A stretch of 36,949 nucleotides of DNA from Paludibacteraceae bacterium (GCA_017471285.1 JAFUUZ010000002.1:1-36949), one strand, 5' to 3'; positions 23,931 to 33,009 are shown, numbered from the stretch's first letter. Numbers and translations: made by a program. Notes: generated from the sequence alone by a model not told the origin.

Positions 23931-24914
23931 ATGGAATATAAAATCAATACTATCGGAGTGCTGACCTCGGGAGGTGACGCTCCGGGAATGAATGCTGCTG
24001 TGCGCGCTGTGACACGTGCAGCTATTGCTAATAACATCCGCGTGAAAGCGATCTTCCGCGGCTATAAAGGTCTGATGGACGGCGAAGTACAGGAGTTCAC
24101 CACCCAGGACGTGAGCGGTATCATCCAGCGCGGAGGTACAATCCTCAAATCCGCACGCAGCGAGGAGTTCAAGACGCCGGAGGGACGCAAACGGGCTTTT
24201 GAGACGATCCAGCGCGAGCAGATAGATGCGCTCATCGTCATCGGCGGAGACGGTACGTTCACCGGTGCGCGCGCTTTGTCGCAAGAATATAATATTCCCG
24301 TTATCGGTGTACCTGCAACGATTGATAATGACCTCTGGGGCACGGACTCTACGATCGGTTATGACACGGCGCTGAACACCATTGTCGAATGTGTGGACAA
24401 GTTGCGCGATACCGGCACGAGCCATGAGCGTCTCTTCCTCGTGGAGGTCATGGGACGCGACGCAGGATTCCTTACCCTGAATGCCGCTATTGCCGCCGGA
24501 GCAGAAGCCGCAGTCATCCCGGAACGCGCTACACTGGAGCAGCAGTTGGAGGCGGCTATCGGACAAGGACGACGGAAACATAAGAACAGCGGTATCGTTC
24601 TCGTACAGGAGCATGCTATCCCGGGTGGCGCACAAGCGGTAGCCAAAGTCATTGAGCAGAGTCATCCCGAATACGGCACGCGTGTCACCATCCTCGGACA
24701 CTTGCAACGGGGAGGTTCGCCTACCGCTTTTGACCGTATTCTGGCTTCACGGATGGGGTGCGCCGCCATACAAGCGCTGATGGAGGAACAGCGATCGATC
24801 ATGGTAGGGTTGCAAAACGGAGATGTGGTCTATGTGCCTCTCTCCAAAGCTATCAAAGAGAAGAAAGACATCAAGGATGACAAATGGCAAGCTCTCCAAG
24901 TGCTCAGCCTGTAA
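23931..24914 (+). CDS. pfkA: 6-phosphofructokinase PfkA
   Basis: ATP-dependent 6-phosphofructokinase, 327 residues, the normal length of the bacterial enzyme. Motifs are [16 protein letters not shown] (11-26), the ATP site GGDGTF (105-110) and the catalytic [12 protein letters not shown] (128-139) with D132 as the base. [20 protein letters not shown] and [15 protein letters not shown] follow (substrate contacts). Gly after GGD rather than Asp marks the ATP type and not the pyrophosphate-dependent type. The 33-base spacer upstream contains a near-exact duplication of AATAAAAAATAAAC. It begins the short run pfkA plus a small membrane protein. The + strand reading is certain; a long frame on the opposite strand is its shadow. 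Confidence 0.97.
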   Translation: MEYKINTIGVLTSGGDAPGMNAAVRAVTRAAIANNIRVKAIFRGYKGLMDGEVQEFTTQDVSGIIQRGGTILKSARSEEFKTPEGRKRAFETIQREQIDALIVIGGDGTFTGARALSQEYNIPVIGVPATIDNDLWGTDSTIGYDTALNTIVECVDKLRDTGTSHERLFLVEVMGRDAGFLTLNAAIAAGAEAAVIPERATLEQQLEAAIGQGRRKHKNSGIVLVQEHAIPGGAQAVAKVIEQSHPEYGTRVTILGHLQRGGSPTAFDRILASRMGCAAIQALMEEQRSIMVGLQNGDVVYVPLSKAIKEKKDIKDDKWQALQVLSL

Positions 24915-24930
24915 AACAACAATAATAACT

Positions 24931-25587
24931 ATGAAAACTTCTTTCAAAACCACCACCCGTATTGCCGCTATCGGCATGATTGTGTACACGCTGTACATCG
25001 CAGCACGCTTTCTTATCCATTTGATCCATCCCATGCCGTACCATTACGTTCTATGGGAAGATATATGCGAGCGTCTGATACTTGATATTCTGCCGCTCAG
25101 CCTGATTATAGCAGGCATTGGTTTGTGGAATCCCTCAACGGGAGAGGCCCCCCAGCCCCCCAAAGGGGGAGTTGAGCCCGTGGAAGTCAGCAAGCCATTC
25201 CGCATACTGACTCTCTGCTTGCTCTGCGGATTGGCGGGAACAGTCATTCTTTCTCCTCTTTATGCGTTTTCCATAGCCGGTGCGACTCCTCTATTCCCGC
25301 CTTTCCTTTGGCGTGTTGCCTTAGCCGTTGCAGGAATAATCTGGCTCTTCATGCTCGGCAACCGGACACCAGAGACAAGCGTTTCCCTTCCGTTCCGCGT
25401 GACACTGGCTATAGCGATGGCGTTGCTGGCATTGCCTGTCGTTTTAGAGGCAATCTCAGGAATAGCTCTGTTATGCGGCAATGAGACTGTCCTCGGTCTC
25501 CGTTCCGGAGTAATCCAGACCTGGGTCAAATACATTGCACCTATCCTGCCACTGGGGTATATATTTTGGAGGTATCGAAAACATTAA
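24931..25587 (+). CDS. Small polytopic membrane protein with a repeat-encoded loop
   Basis: A 218-residue protein with five or six transmembrane helices (about 12-32, 45-65, 93-113, 125-143, 155-175 and 195-212). No family is recognised; it resembles DUF2975-type membrane proteins only in size and topology. Residues about 69-90 (STGEAPQPPKGGVEPVEVSK) between helices two and three are encoded by a family A repeat copy (25145-25195) and form a hydrophilic loop. ATG 24931 is chosen over an in-frame GTG/ATG in the end of pfkA. It starts 16 bases after pfkA. Confidence 0.75.
   Translation: MKTSFKTTTRIAAIGMIVYTLYIAARFLIHLIHPMPYHYVLWEDICERLILDILPLSLIIAGIGLWNPSTGEAPQPPKGGVEPVEVSKPFRILTLCLLCGLAGTVILSPLYAFSIAGATPLFPPFLWRVALAVAGIIWLFMLGNRTPETSVSLPFRVTLAIAMALLALPVVLEAISGIALLCGNETVLGLRSGVIQTWVKYIAPILPLGYIFWRYRKH
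25145..25195 (+). repeat. Family A repeat, copy 9, extended form, inside a membrane-protein gene
   Basis: AGGCCCCCCAGCCCCCC-AAA-GGGGGA, then 12 variable bases and GGAAGTCAGCAAGC. Copy 10 at 32511 shares both blocks at the same spacing, and both are read in the same frame (APQPxKGG...EVSK). Confidence 0.7.
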
Positions 25588-25614
25588 CTTAAAACGAACT
25601 TTTAATCCTCTCCC

Positions 25615-26316
25615 ATGAAACGCATTCTTCTTACGCTCTTTGTTGTTATATCTGCTATCACACTCTTAGTGACGTCGTGTGGCAAATGGAGTCATTTCGA
25701 TACAGCTAACGATTTTTCAGAAGACATCTATTCTTTATATGACACCTATACGGATGAATTTGGGAATGAAGGGATTGTGGTATATAAAAAAGATAGCGGC
25801 AAAACGATGCTAGTCCTTTCTGCGGACGAAGTGATTTTGCCTTGGGGCCCAACCAATGAAAAAGTATATTTAGGAGATTCGATAGCTCATTATGCAATAG
25901 AATATGGCGTGACCATGCTGCAGTGCATGTGTGCTCGCGGCATAGAACGATTCCCGGCTATGGATTGGTGCAACAGAAAAAATGGAGAGAAGCTCCCGTA
26001 TTCAGGCAGTTGGCGTCTGCCGACAGAAGCCGAGTGGGAAATCATGCTATGGTACGATGGGGTAAACTTACCTGCTATTAACTCTGCCTTAAAACGCATA
26101 GGAGGAGATACTATCGCCGGAAACAATGCGCTCTATTGGCTATGCGAGGAAGACTACGAGAATTATATTAAGATTTCAATGCCCAATTGGGACTATAACC
26201 CATATGATAGAGCCGTTGCAGAAACAGCCACCTTGCTATTTGATTTGAATAAAGACCATTGGATAAAGAGTAACAGTCACCGCGTGCGTGCCATGAAACA
26301 TGTCATTTTTAAATAA
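25615..26316 (+). CDS. Lipoprotein with FGE-sulfatase/DUF1566-like segment
   Basis: A 233-residue envelope lipoprotein. The N-terminal signal ends in LLVTSC, a lipobox with C22 as the lipidated residue. The C-terminal half contains WCNRKNGEKLPYSGSWRLPTEAEWE (WCNRKNGEKL, then GSWRLPTEAEWE), and HRVRAMKHV at the end. The WRLPTEAEWE and terminal RV-type strand are typical of the formylglycine-generating-enzyme/DUF1566 C-type-lectin-like fold, often a binding module in Bacteroidetes. Catalytic cysteines of true FGE cannot be confirmed. It overlaps the next gene by 17 bases and probably opens a transcript that continues into two CHAT genes. The base composition here is more AT-rich than the cell-wall region. 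Confidence 0.75.
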   Translation: MKRILLTLFVVISAITLLVTSCGKWSHFDTANDFSEDIYSLYDTYTDEFGNEGIVVYKKDSGKTMLVLSADEVILPWGPTNEKVYLGDSIAHYAIEYGVTMLQCMCARGIERFPAMDWCNRKNGEKLPYSGSWRLPTEAEWEIMLWYDGVNLPAINSALKRIGGDTIAGNNALYWLCEEDYENYIKISMPNWDYNPYDRAVAETATLLFDLNKDHWIKSNSHRVRAMKHVIFK

Positions 26317-27061
26317 ATCCATATTGTTTATAGGTATTGCGCTGGTATTTGGCACGCATTGCCTTCACGCGGCGGAAGTACACGGTGACACAATTGTTAT
26401 CGACACTCCGTTAGAGACACGGAATAAAAAGAAATACTCCGTTCTACCTACTATTTGGCTGTACGGAGGCGCGAACGGATATATTCAATCAAAATACTGG
26501 AAGATACTTCCTGATGGCAGTCATTCATTGTATAATAATGGCATTACAGGCGGTATCCAAACAGAACTTATTTTGCACGACTACCAACACACGAAATCCT
26601 TTATGATGCGTGTCGGGGCAAATGTCGGATATAAGTTTAACCAGATTGCCACACACAAGTGGATCTATGACTCCAATGGCATTAACATGCATTGGATAAC
26701 CGCTGACATATATATGGGGATAGGATTTATTCAAGTGGGCTTTTTTACCGATTTTTGCGTGAGCCATAGTATAAACAACCCTGACCACTATACGTATAGC
26801 GGGATTTACGAGGATTGTCTTCCCAAAGTAGTTCCTGGTGCTTTTGTAGGCATACAACTTCCGTTCCCCGTCATACGATTTGACCTAAGGTTTAATATAG
26901 GATTCATACCATATCTGGACTCTGAGAAACTGGCTTATTACAATGGCACCTCAATCAACATTAACCAGTACCAGATAGAGGCACGAATAGGAATTCCACT
27001 ATTTATTATGTCCAATAAAATCAAGGCTGTTTCTATATCTATCACGAACCCACTAAAGTAA
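26300..27061 (+). CDS. Predicted outer-membrane beta-barrel protein
   Basis: A 253-residue protein with a signal peptide (cleavage after about residue 25, HCLHAAE). The rest alternates polar and hydrophobic residues in strand-length pieces rich in aromatic residues and glycine (for example FMMRVGANVGYKFN, ITADIYMGIGFIQVGFFTD, FDLRFNIGFIPYL), as in small outer-membrane barrels. No specific family is recognised. The start codon lies inside the lipoprotein gene, in another frame (overlap 26300-26316), so translation is likely coupled. It may present an export or anchoring partner for the neighbouring exported CHAT proteins, but that is inference. Confidence 0.65.
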   Translation: MSFLNKSILFIGIALVFGTHCLHAAEVHGDTIVIDTPLETRNKKKYSVLPTIWLYGGANGYIQSKYWKILPDGSHSLYNNGITGGIQTELILHDYQHTKSFMMRVGANVGYKFNQIATHKWIYDSNGINMHWITADIYMGIGFIQVGFFTDFCVSHSINNPDHYTYSGIYEDCLPKVVPGAFVGIQLPFPVIRFDLRFNIGFIPYLDSEKLAYYNGTSININQYQIEARIGIPLFIMSNKIKAVSISITNPLK

Positions 27062-27074
27062 TCGAAAAAAATTG

Positions 27075-27590
27075 ATGAAGAGAATTATTCATATTATTTT
27101 ACTATTCGCGTTGATAACTGCTCCGTTGCAAGCCCAAGACACCCTATCTATATCTGTGGATAGTGTCATTGCGCCCCGGCTATCCGAATATCATTACTTG
27201 GAAAAATCTGCAATGGACACGAGAAACTATGATTATGACATACGAAGTAGAGCCCGATACTACAAATCTATGGGATATGCCATAGCAATTGCCGGACCAT
27301 TGTTGGCTGTAGGATCATTTCTTTTCGTAGGTTATATCGTTATGGATGCTGTAGATCTCTCTGATTGGGCGGAATTTGGGATAGGCATAGGTATTCCGTT
27401 AGTTGGAGGAGCGGCGGTAGGAGTACCTCTCGTCTTATTGGGAAGAAGTATTATCCGAAAAGGGCAATTGATAGAGCAAATGAGTTATATTCCTCTTACC
27501 GACAAAGTGAGCCTCAGCACCTCACAATACGCCAACATGAATGACAGAATGGATAAAGGAGGAACTGTTGGAATAGCTGTTCGTTTGTAA
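27075..27590 (+). CDS. Exported or membrane protein of unknown function
   Basis: A 171-residue protein with an N-terminal signal peptide (about 1-20, ending PLQAQD). It has a short region with DTRNYDYDIRSRARYYKSMG and then two glycine-rich hydrophobic helices (about 66-90 and 100-124, with GIGIGIPLVGGAAVGVPLVL). The pattern is common among small Bacteroidetes envelope proteins, but I recognise no family. ATG 27075 is preferred to the TTG immediately before it. It lies 13 bases after the barrel gene and 10 bases before CHAT copy 2, in an apparent operon. Confidence 0.65.
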   Translation: MKRIIHIILLFALITAPLQAQDTLSISVDSVIAPRLSEYHYLEKSAMDTRNYDYDIRSRARYYKSMGYAIAIAGPLLAVGSFLFVGYIVMDAVDLSDWAEFGIGIGIPLVGGAAVGVPLVLLGRSIIRKGQLIEQMSYIPLTDKVSLSTSQYANMNDRMDKGGTVGIAVRL

Positions 27591-27600
27591 AAAAAGAAAA

Positions 27601-29700
27601 ATGAGCATTATACTTCAAATAGCAGTAGGCGCACTTGCATTGATCAATAGTATCTATGAAGAGCCTAATAGCCGGGAAATGAATTCCCTCCTATCTATTT
27701 ATGCCAATGAATACGGAGTTGATAGTCCCGAATACGCAGACTGCGTACTATGGTGTGCCACACGTCTCGCCGAATATGAAGCGATAGGCGAAGCCGAACA
27801 ATTGGTAAAGCATAGTACTTATTTGTATAAAAAATACGGGAATGGCTCTTTTAACGGAAGAGATAGTATTTCTCAAATCCTCTATTTGGATGCACTTTCT
27901 TGTATTGCCAAGATGAAAGGACAAGAGTATCTTCAAATGCGATATTCAGAACGGTCACTATTACTAAAGAAAGACCTACTGGGCAATGAAAGTGATGCCT
28001 ATTTGAATAACTTGTTGGATTTGGCAGAGTTGTATGCAGATAGGTTAATGTACACACGCTCCAGGAAAACGCATAATAGCGGTTACGAGACCTATGTTAA
28101 TTTAATTAGACGCGAGTTCTCCCGTTTGCCTGAATCCCAACGGCAAACATACTGGGATCATGTATCCGGATATATAGACAAAACAATCACTATGGCACAT
28201 AGGAATGCCAGCAGCAAAGTAACAATTAAATCCAAAGATCTCTCAAAAGCTGCCTATAATGCTTCTTTATTATCCAAGGGCCTGCTACTGAATACAACCA
28301 TCGGATTTGAAACATATGTCAGAAATAGCGGAATTGAGTCAGCAGTTACCCTCTTAAATCAGAAAAAAGCTGCCATGGAGAAGTTTGCTGAGACAAAAAC
28401 ATTGGATTCATTAGATTACGCTATTCTCCATGAATTGGCAATCCATGACAAGCCGTTTAAAGTGGCTCATTTGGAACTCACTTGGGATAGCGTTCGCGCG
28501 AATTTGGGAGAACATGATATTGCCTTGGAGTTTTATCGTACCCGTTTAGGTTCATATGGTGTTTTAGCTCTTCGGCAATCTTGGTCTTCTCCTAAAATGA
28601 TACCCTTGTTTGAAGAGAGCGAAGTCAACTCTTTACTACACAAAAAAACGAATGGCGAAAATTGGATAGACATCGGTTATACATATGCCTACAAAGGAAG
28701 GGGAAAACAACTTAAAGAACTAATATGGGATAAGATACTACCCTATCTCCATCCCGAAGATAACATCTTCTTCTCTCCAATAGGTATTTTACATATTGTT
28801 GCTATAGAAAATCTACCCTTTGACATGCAAAGCACAATAAGTGCCCATTATTCTATTACGCGACTCTCCTCTACACGCGAATTGGCAATCAAAAAACAAC
28901 CTACTCTATTTCAAACCGCCTCTCTATACGGAAACATCAATTACAGCGAGCTGAGCGATTCTGTCATGAAAGCCAATAGCATAAAATACGCCCATCGAGG
29001 ATTTATGCATTTCAGCATAGATGAGCAGTTAGAAGGAATTACTAGAGGTGGGGCAACAAAGTCTTTGCCAAATACGAAAAAAGAGATCGAGACCATATAC
29101 CCTATCCTCATAAAGAACAATATAGATGTAAGCATTTATTCGAACGATACGGCCAACGAAGAATCTGTTAAAGCTCTAAGCGGCACCAAACAGAATATTC
29201 TTCATTTTGCCACACATGGTTTTTTCTGGAAGCCCAGCCGTAAGCATCGGGACCCATTGGAGCGAACCGGATTGGTCTTCGCCGGAGTGGATAAGATTAG
29301 GATGAAAGGTTCAAATGCTATTCCTGACGATGTGGATGACGGTATCCTAACCGCCAAAGAGATTGCATCTTTGGATTTTCAAAGTACAGATATTGTCGTT
29401 ATGTCTGCATGTGAGACAGGGTTGGGAGATATATCCGGAGACGGTGTATTCGGCTTACAGCGGGCATTCAAGATGGCAGGGGCTCAGACCATTATAATGG
29501 CACTATGGCAGGTCAATGATAAAGCAACACAAATCCTCATGACTGAATTCTACCGTAATTATTTCGAACGTAAAATGTCCAAACGAGAAGCCTTTCGGGA
29601 GGCACAACAAACAGTCAAAAAATCCAGTTACAAGGACGGAAGCATTACCATATATTTCAACTCTCCCTATTATTGGGCTGGGTTTATATTGCTGGATTAA
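27601..29700 (+). CDS. CHAT caspase-like peptidase, copy 2 (divergent)
   Basis: A 699-residue protein. The N-terminal 270 residues are helical and TPR-like but degenerate (ANEYGVDSPEYADCVLW, EAEQLVKHSTYLY). The linker keeps HLELTWDSVRANLGEHDIAL. The CHAT domain runs to the C-terminus with His539 in HFATHGF and Cys604 in SACETGLGDISGDGVFGLQ, ending in YYWAGFILLD, so the dyad is intact. It is clearly more distant from copies 1 and 3 than these are from each other. The N-terminus (MSIILQIAVGALALINS) is hydrophobic but has no positive n-region or obvious cleavage site, so export is uncertain. Start at ATG 27601, 10 bases after the previous gene. CHAT copy 3 follows after 12 bases. Confidence 0.88.
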   Translation: MSIILQIAVGALALINSIYEEPNSREMNSLLSIYANEYGVDSPEYADCVLWCATRLAEYEAIGEAEQLVKHSTYLYKKYGNGSFNGRDSISQILYLDALSCIAKMKGQEYLQMRYSERSLLLKKDLLGNESDAYLNNLLDLAELYADRLMYTRSRKTHNSGYETYVNLIRREFSRLPESQRQTYWDHVSGYIDKTITMAHRNASSKVTIKSKDLSKAAYNASLLSKGLLLNTTIGFETYVRNSGIESAVTLLNQKKAAMEKFAETKTLDSLDYAILHELAIHDKPFKVAHLELTWDSVRANLGEHDIALEFYRTRLGSYGVLALRQSWSSPKMIPLFEESEVNSLLHKKTNGENWIDIGYTYAYKGRGKQLKELIWDKILPYLHPEDNIFFSPIGILHIVAIENLPFDMQSTISAHYSITRLSSTRELAIKKQPTLFQTASLYGNINYSELSDSVMKANSIKYAHRGFMHFSIDEQLEGITRGGATKSLPNTKKEIETIYPILIKNNIDVSIYSNDTANEESVKALSGTKQNILHFATHGFFWKPSRKHRDPLERTGLVFAGVDKIRMKGSNAIPDDVDDGILTAKEIASLDFQSTDIVVMSACETGLGDISGDGVFGLQRAFKMAGAQTIIMALWQVNDKATQILMTEFYRNYFERKMSKREAFREAQQTVKKSSYKDGSITIYFNSPYYWAGFILLD

Positions 29701-29712
29701 GAAAAAAGAATA

Positions 29713-32652
29713 ATGAAAAGAATAAGCTTGATCATATTGTTGCTTGTTTCCGTTCTCCACATAAGTCATGCGGAGACGGGTGAAGTGCAGATGAGCGGAC
29801 TTAACGTGAAGGCATTGGACTCCATTGCAGTCTCATTCTATGAGAATCAAGATTATGACCAAGCGGAGTTGTATTTTTCGGAGGAACTTACACGGCTCAC
29901 AGACTCTCTAAAAACAGATATTGATTCGACGTGCTCAAAGGTTTATACTTATTTAGGTGCGATATATTCTGAAACAGGTAGATATTATCAAGCATATGAG
30001 GCGACGACACTAGCGTTGGAGATAAAACTACATGTATACGGCGATCACCATCCCGAATATGCTATATCAATGGCCGCCTTAGGAAATGTATTCATAGCAA
30101 CGGGAGACGATTATCAAGCAGAACCATACCTGCTAGAAGCATTACAGATATATTCGGATTCGATGGGACAAAATAATGTTTTTAGTTCGAATATGCTTCA
30201 AAACTTAGGCTTGGTATATTTGAATATGGGAGATTACAGGACTGCAGAAAAGAATCTATTGCAGTCTATTCAGATAAGCAAGGATTTGGAAGGTGAGACC
30301 TCGAGTGAGTATGCAGTAAAGTTACACACATTGGGATTACTCTATTACCGCATAGGTGACTACGAAAGTGCGCTTAATTACTTCGTGCAAGCGTACAAAA
30401 TCTGGATAGAATCCGGTGTGGGTTCTAAAGAAGTGGCCATTTCATGTTCCAGTATTGGACGAATATGCACAGACCTAGGGGAGTATGAACTAGCAGATCA
30501 ATTTCTCAGTACAGCAATCTATCTGCAAGACAGTCTCTATAATGGACAGAGTCTGGAATATGCACGAACGCTATCTAATGCGGCCAATTATTTTCGCCAA
30601 AGAGCTGATTATGAAAACGCGCTCGATTATTATGTCGCGTCCATGGAGATGCGAAAAAGCATAGTGGGCCAACAGCATTTGGGGTATGCCCTTTCTTTGA
30701 ACGATATAGGGGTGGCGCTATTTGAAATGGGAAGATACGACCTTGCTGAGGAATACTATCTATCTGCCTATCTGATATACAAAGACATGAGTAGCTCATA
30801 TGACAATTCCAGATTAACTTCTTTGTTTAACTTGGGACATTTATACTATATACAAGGGCGATATGCTGAATCAGAAGTCCATTTTTCAGAGTTATGTTCG
30901 TTGTATAAAACACTGTATGTCAAATCGGTAGATTTCATGTCCGCACGCCAAAGACAAGAGTATTGGAATACGATGCTGGATCTCTTTGAAAATTGGTGCC
31001 CTGACTTAACATTTCGATATGTGGCTTTATCCCCGTCCATCACCACCTTGTCCTATAATAACGAATTATTCAAGAAAGGATTATTGCTTACGTCATCAGA
31101 TGCTGTGAAACGTTCTATATTGGAAAGCAGCGACACCACGCTGATTCATCAATGGAATGACCTTACAAAAAAGAAACAGCAGATCATGGTGCTAGAGGAG
31201 AAGAACTCGGATGCTGATTATTTAGCACAACTCCGCGAAGAGGCTGAAACATTAGAGAAAGAAATAACTCGTTCCAGTGCCGCTTACCGTGAGAACATGC
31301 GACAGTGGGAGATTACATGGGATAGCGTACGGGCAGTGCTGAAGCCGAAACAGGTGGCAATCGAGTTTATGCGAGCACCGCTTAATGAAGACAGTACAAT
31401 GTACTGCGCTTTGCTGGTGCGGGATACTTGCTCGTATCCTATTATGATTCCTCTGTTTGAGGAGAAAGAGGTAACTCAATTGCTGCAGGTTTCCACTCCG
31501 AGTTCTATCAGCAAAGCATATTCCTATCGTGAGAACGGGAAAGAACTATCCCGTCTGGTATGGAGTAAGGTATTGCCATACATCAATCCCGGTGAAATCG
31601 TTTTCTTCGCTCCCACAGGATTGCTCCATGAAGTAGCTATGGAATCAATCCCTTATGATTCCACACAAGTCATTTCGGATGTTTACAACCTTGTGCGGCT
31701 CTCATCCACGCGAGAATTAGCCATTCATAAACCTGCCATTTCTCATAAGAAAGCAACGCTATACGGAGGTATCAGTTATGACGTGAGCGCAGATGAATTA
31801 CTGGCTCAAAGCGCAGCCTACCCTTCTATGGCGTCCAGATCGGTTATCAACGACACTATTAATCGAGGACGAGTACGCTATCTGCCGGGAACCAAGTCCG
31901 AGATAGAGGGTATTCAAAAAGCACTATCCGATAAAGAGATACGCGTTCAAGCATATACCGCCTCTGCAGCAAACGAAGAGTCCTTTAAGGCTCTATCCGG
32001 CACGAAACAAAACATCCTGCATGTCGCTACACATGGTTTCTATTGGGCAGACTCCACCAACATAGACCCGATGGAACGGAGCGGATTACTTCTTGCCGGA
32101 GCCAATATTGCCCTTTCCGGCCATAGAGAACGGCTGCCGGAAGGAATAGAAGACGGTGTCTTAACCGCCAAAGAGATCTCAACATTAGACCTGCGCGAAG
32201 CGGATATAGTTGCTCTCTCGGCTTGCGAGACAGCGCGTGGAGATGTCAGCGGCGAAGGAGTGTTTGGTCTTCAACGGGCTTTTAAGATGGCAGGAGCACA
32301 GACCTTACTGATGGCAATCTGGCCGGTGGACGACAAGGCAACGCAGTTATTGATGAATTTCTTCTATCGCTATTATAGCCAAGGGATGAGCAAGCGGCAG
32401 GCATTCAGGATGGCACAGCAGGAAGTGAGGAGTTATACAGCGGAGGGAACATCTTCCGGAAGCAGGTCTGCGCTGCATGAGAAATATAAAAACAAAGGGA
32501 AGATGACGGGGCAGGCCCCCCAGCCCCATAAAGGGGGAGCTGGGTCCTCGGAAGTGAGCAAGCAGGCAGCGGAGGTGAGCAAGGAGGGAGGCGAAGTCAG
32601 TCATCCGTACGCATCGCCTTATTATTGGGCAGGGTTTATATTGTTGGATTAA
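29713..32652 (+). CDS. TPR-CHAT caspase-like peptidase, copy 3 (exported, largest)
   Basis: A 979-residue protein with a signal peptide (about 1-21, cut before ETGE). At least eight tetratricopeptide repeats follow (about 30-400), with clear repeat cores such as LGNVFIATGDDYQAEPYLLEAL, read in two pieces (LGNVFIATGDDYQ, AEPYLLEAL), and LGLVYLNMGDYRTAEKNLL. The CHAT domain is intact, with His774 in HVATHGF and Cys838 in SACETARGDVSGEGVFGLQ. A segment before the final YYWAGFILLD is longer than in the other copies. It carries APQPHKGGAG from a palindromic repeat (32511-32548) and three 7-residue EVSK(x)xx units (32551-32610). The CHAT part matches copy 1 closely in DNA. Periplasmic TPR-CHAT peptidases are thought to act in protein complexes assembled on the repeats; the target is unknown. 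Confidence 0.9.
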   Translation: MKRISLIILLLVSVLHISHAETGEVQMSGLNVKALDSIAVSFYENQDYDQAELYFSEELTRLTDSLKTDIDSTCSKVYTYLGAIYSETGRYYQAYEATTLALEIKLHVYGDHHPEYAISMAALGNVFIATGDDYQAEPYLLEALQIYSDSMGQNNVFSSNMLQNLGLVYLNMGDYRTAEKNLLQSIQISKDLEGETSSEYAVKLHTLGLLYYRIGDYESALNYFVQAYKIWIESGVGSKEVAISCSSIGRICTDLGEYELADQFLSTAIYLQDSLYNGQSLEYARTLSNAANYFRQRADYENALDYYVASMEMRKSIVGQQHLGYALSLNDIGVALFEMGRYDLAEEYYLSAYLIYKDMSSSYDNSRLTSLFNLGHLYYIQGRYAESEVHFSELCSLYKTLYVKSVDFMSARQRQEYWNTMLDLFENWCPDLTFRYVALSPSITTLSYNNELFKKGLLLTSSDAVKRSILESSDTTLIHQWNDLTKKKQQIMVLEEKNSDADYLAQLREEAETLEKEITRSSAAYRENMRQWEITWDSVRAVLKPKQVAIEFMRAPLNEDSTMYCALLVRDTCSYPIMIPLFEEKEVTQLLQVSTPSSISKAYSYRENGKELSRLVWSKVLPYINPGEIVFFAPTGLLHEVAMESIPYDSTQVISDVYNLVRLSSTRELAIHKPAISHKKATLYGGISYDVSADELLAQSAAYPSMASRSVINDTINRGRVRYLPGTKSEIEGIQKALSDKEIRVQAYTASAANEESFKALSGTKQNILHVATHGFYWADSTNIDPMERSGLLLAGANIALSGHRERLPEGIEDGVLTAKEISTLDLREADIVALSACETARGDVSGEGVFGLQRAFKMAGAQTLLMAIWPVDDKATQLLMNFFYRYYSQGMSKRQAFRMAQQEVRSYTAEGTSSGSRSALHEKYKNKGKMTGQAPQPHKGGAGSSEVSKQAAEVSKEGGEVSHPYASPYYWAGFILLD
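32511..32610 (+). repeat. Family A repeat, copy 10, plus 21-bp tandem, inside CHAT copy 3
   Basis: GGCCCCCCAGCCCC-ATAAA-GGGGGA, then 12 bases and GGAAGTGAGCAAGC as in copy 9. The last block is then repeated in about two and a half 21-base units (EVSKQAA, EVSKEGG, EVSH). It inserts just before the conserved C-terminal strand of the CHAT domain. Confidence 0.7.
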
Positions 32653-32669
32653 GTCCTCATTTAACCTTA

Positions 32670-32724
32670 TTATGACGCACTTATGACGCACTTATCACCC
32701 ACTTATCACGCACTTATCACGCAC
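32670..32724 (+). repeat. Five tandem 11-bp units (iteron-like)
   Basis: TTATGACGCAC twice, TTATCACCCAC once, TTATCACGCAC twice, without gaps. The period of 11 bases is near one helical turn. The array begins 17 bases after the CHAT copy 3 stop and lies about 285 bases before the CHASE2 gene. The gap 32653-33009 also holds an inverted repeat, a promoter and 23-bp repeats, but no gene. Confidence 0.85.
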
Positions 32725-32748
32725 TAATTTTTCGAGGTTAATACGTTA

Positions 32749-32773
32749 GTATTATATACTATGTATATAATAC
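32749..32773. promoter_or_regulatory. Perfect 11-bp inverted repeat, possible operator
   Basis: GTATTATATAC (32749-32759), loop TAT, GTATATAATAC (32763-32773). An additional TAATAC at 32739-32744 pairs with GTATTA at 32749-32754, so three TAATAC half-sites are clustered. The stem is AT-only apart from its ends and no T-run follows, so a protein-binding site is more likely than a terminator. Confidence 0.5.
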
Positions 32774-32869
32774 CGAGGAGCGAGTGCAAAAAGTCAAAAA
32801 GAAAGGGTAACAAATAAAAAATAATATATTCATTTTTTTGCGCAAAAAAGACAAAAAAATTCACTTATA

Positions 32870-32901
32870 TTTGCGTATGTGCAATTTTTGTTATAAATTT
32901 G
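32870..32901 (+). promoter_or_regulatory. Promoter of the CHASE2 gene
   Basis: TTTG (32870-32873), 20-base spacer, -7 element TAAATTTG (32894-32901). The leader of about 100 bases contains the 23-bp tandem repeats. An alternative TATATTTG at 32866-32873 has TTTG at 32837-32840 but a spacing of 25. Confidence 0.6.
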
Positions 32902-32912
32902 CAGCGCAAATT

Positions 32913-32982
32913 GGGTGCAATACAGAGACGACGCTGAGTGCAATACAAAAAACACTACTGAGTGCGATACAAAAACACTACT
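32913..32982 (+). repeat. Three 23-24-bp tandem units in the CHASE2 leader
   Basis: Units begin G(G/A)GTGC(A/G)ATACA and end AC(G/T)AC(T/G)CT at 32913, 32936 and 32960; units two and three are nearly identical. They lie between the promoter and ATG 33010. Confidence 0.75.
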
Positions 32983-33009
32983 GATTGTTCCATAAAAAAT
33001 ATACAAACT

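Noticed and set aside
23220-24707. 495-codon open frame on the minus strand
   Set aside because: It lies opposite pfkA and the DUF1963 gene, both clearly coding on the + strand; the translation resembles no family and is a codon-bias shadow.
32670-32982. Possible CRISPR array
   Set aside because: The 11-bp units are directly adjacent, without spacers, and the 23-bp units lie head to tail; no cas genes are present.
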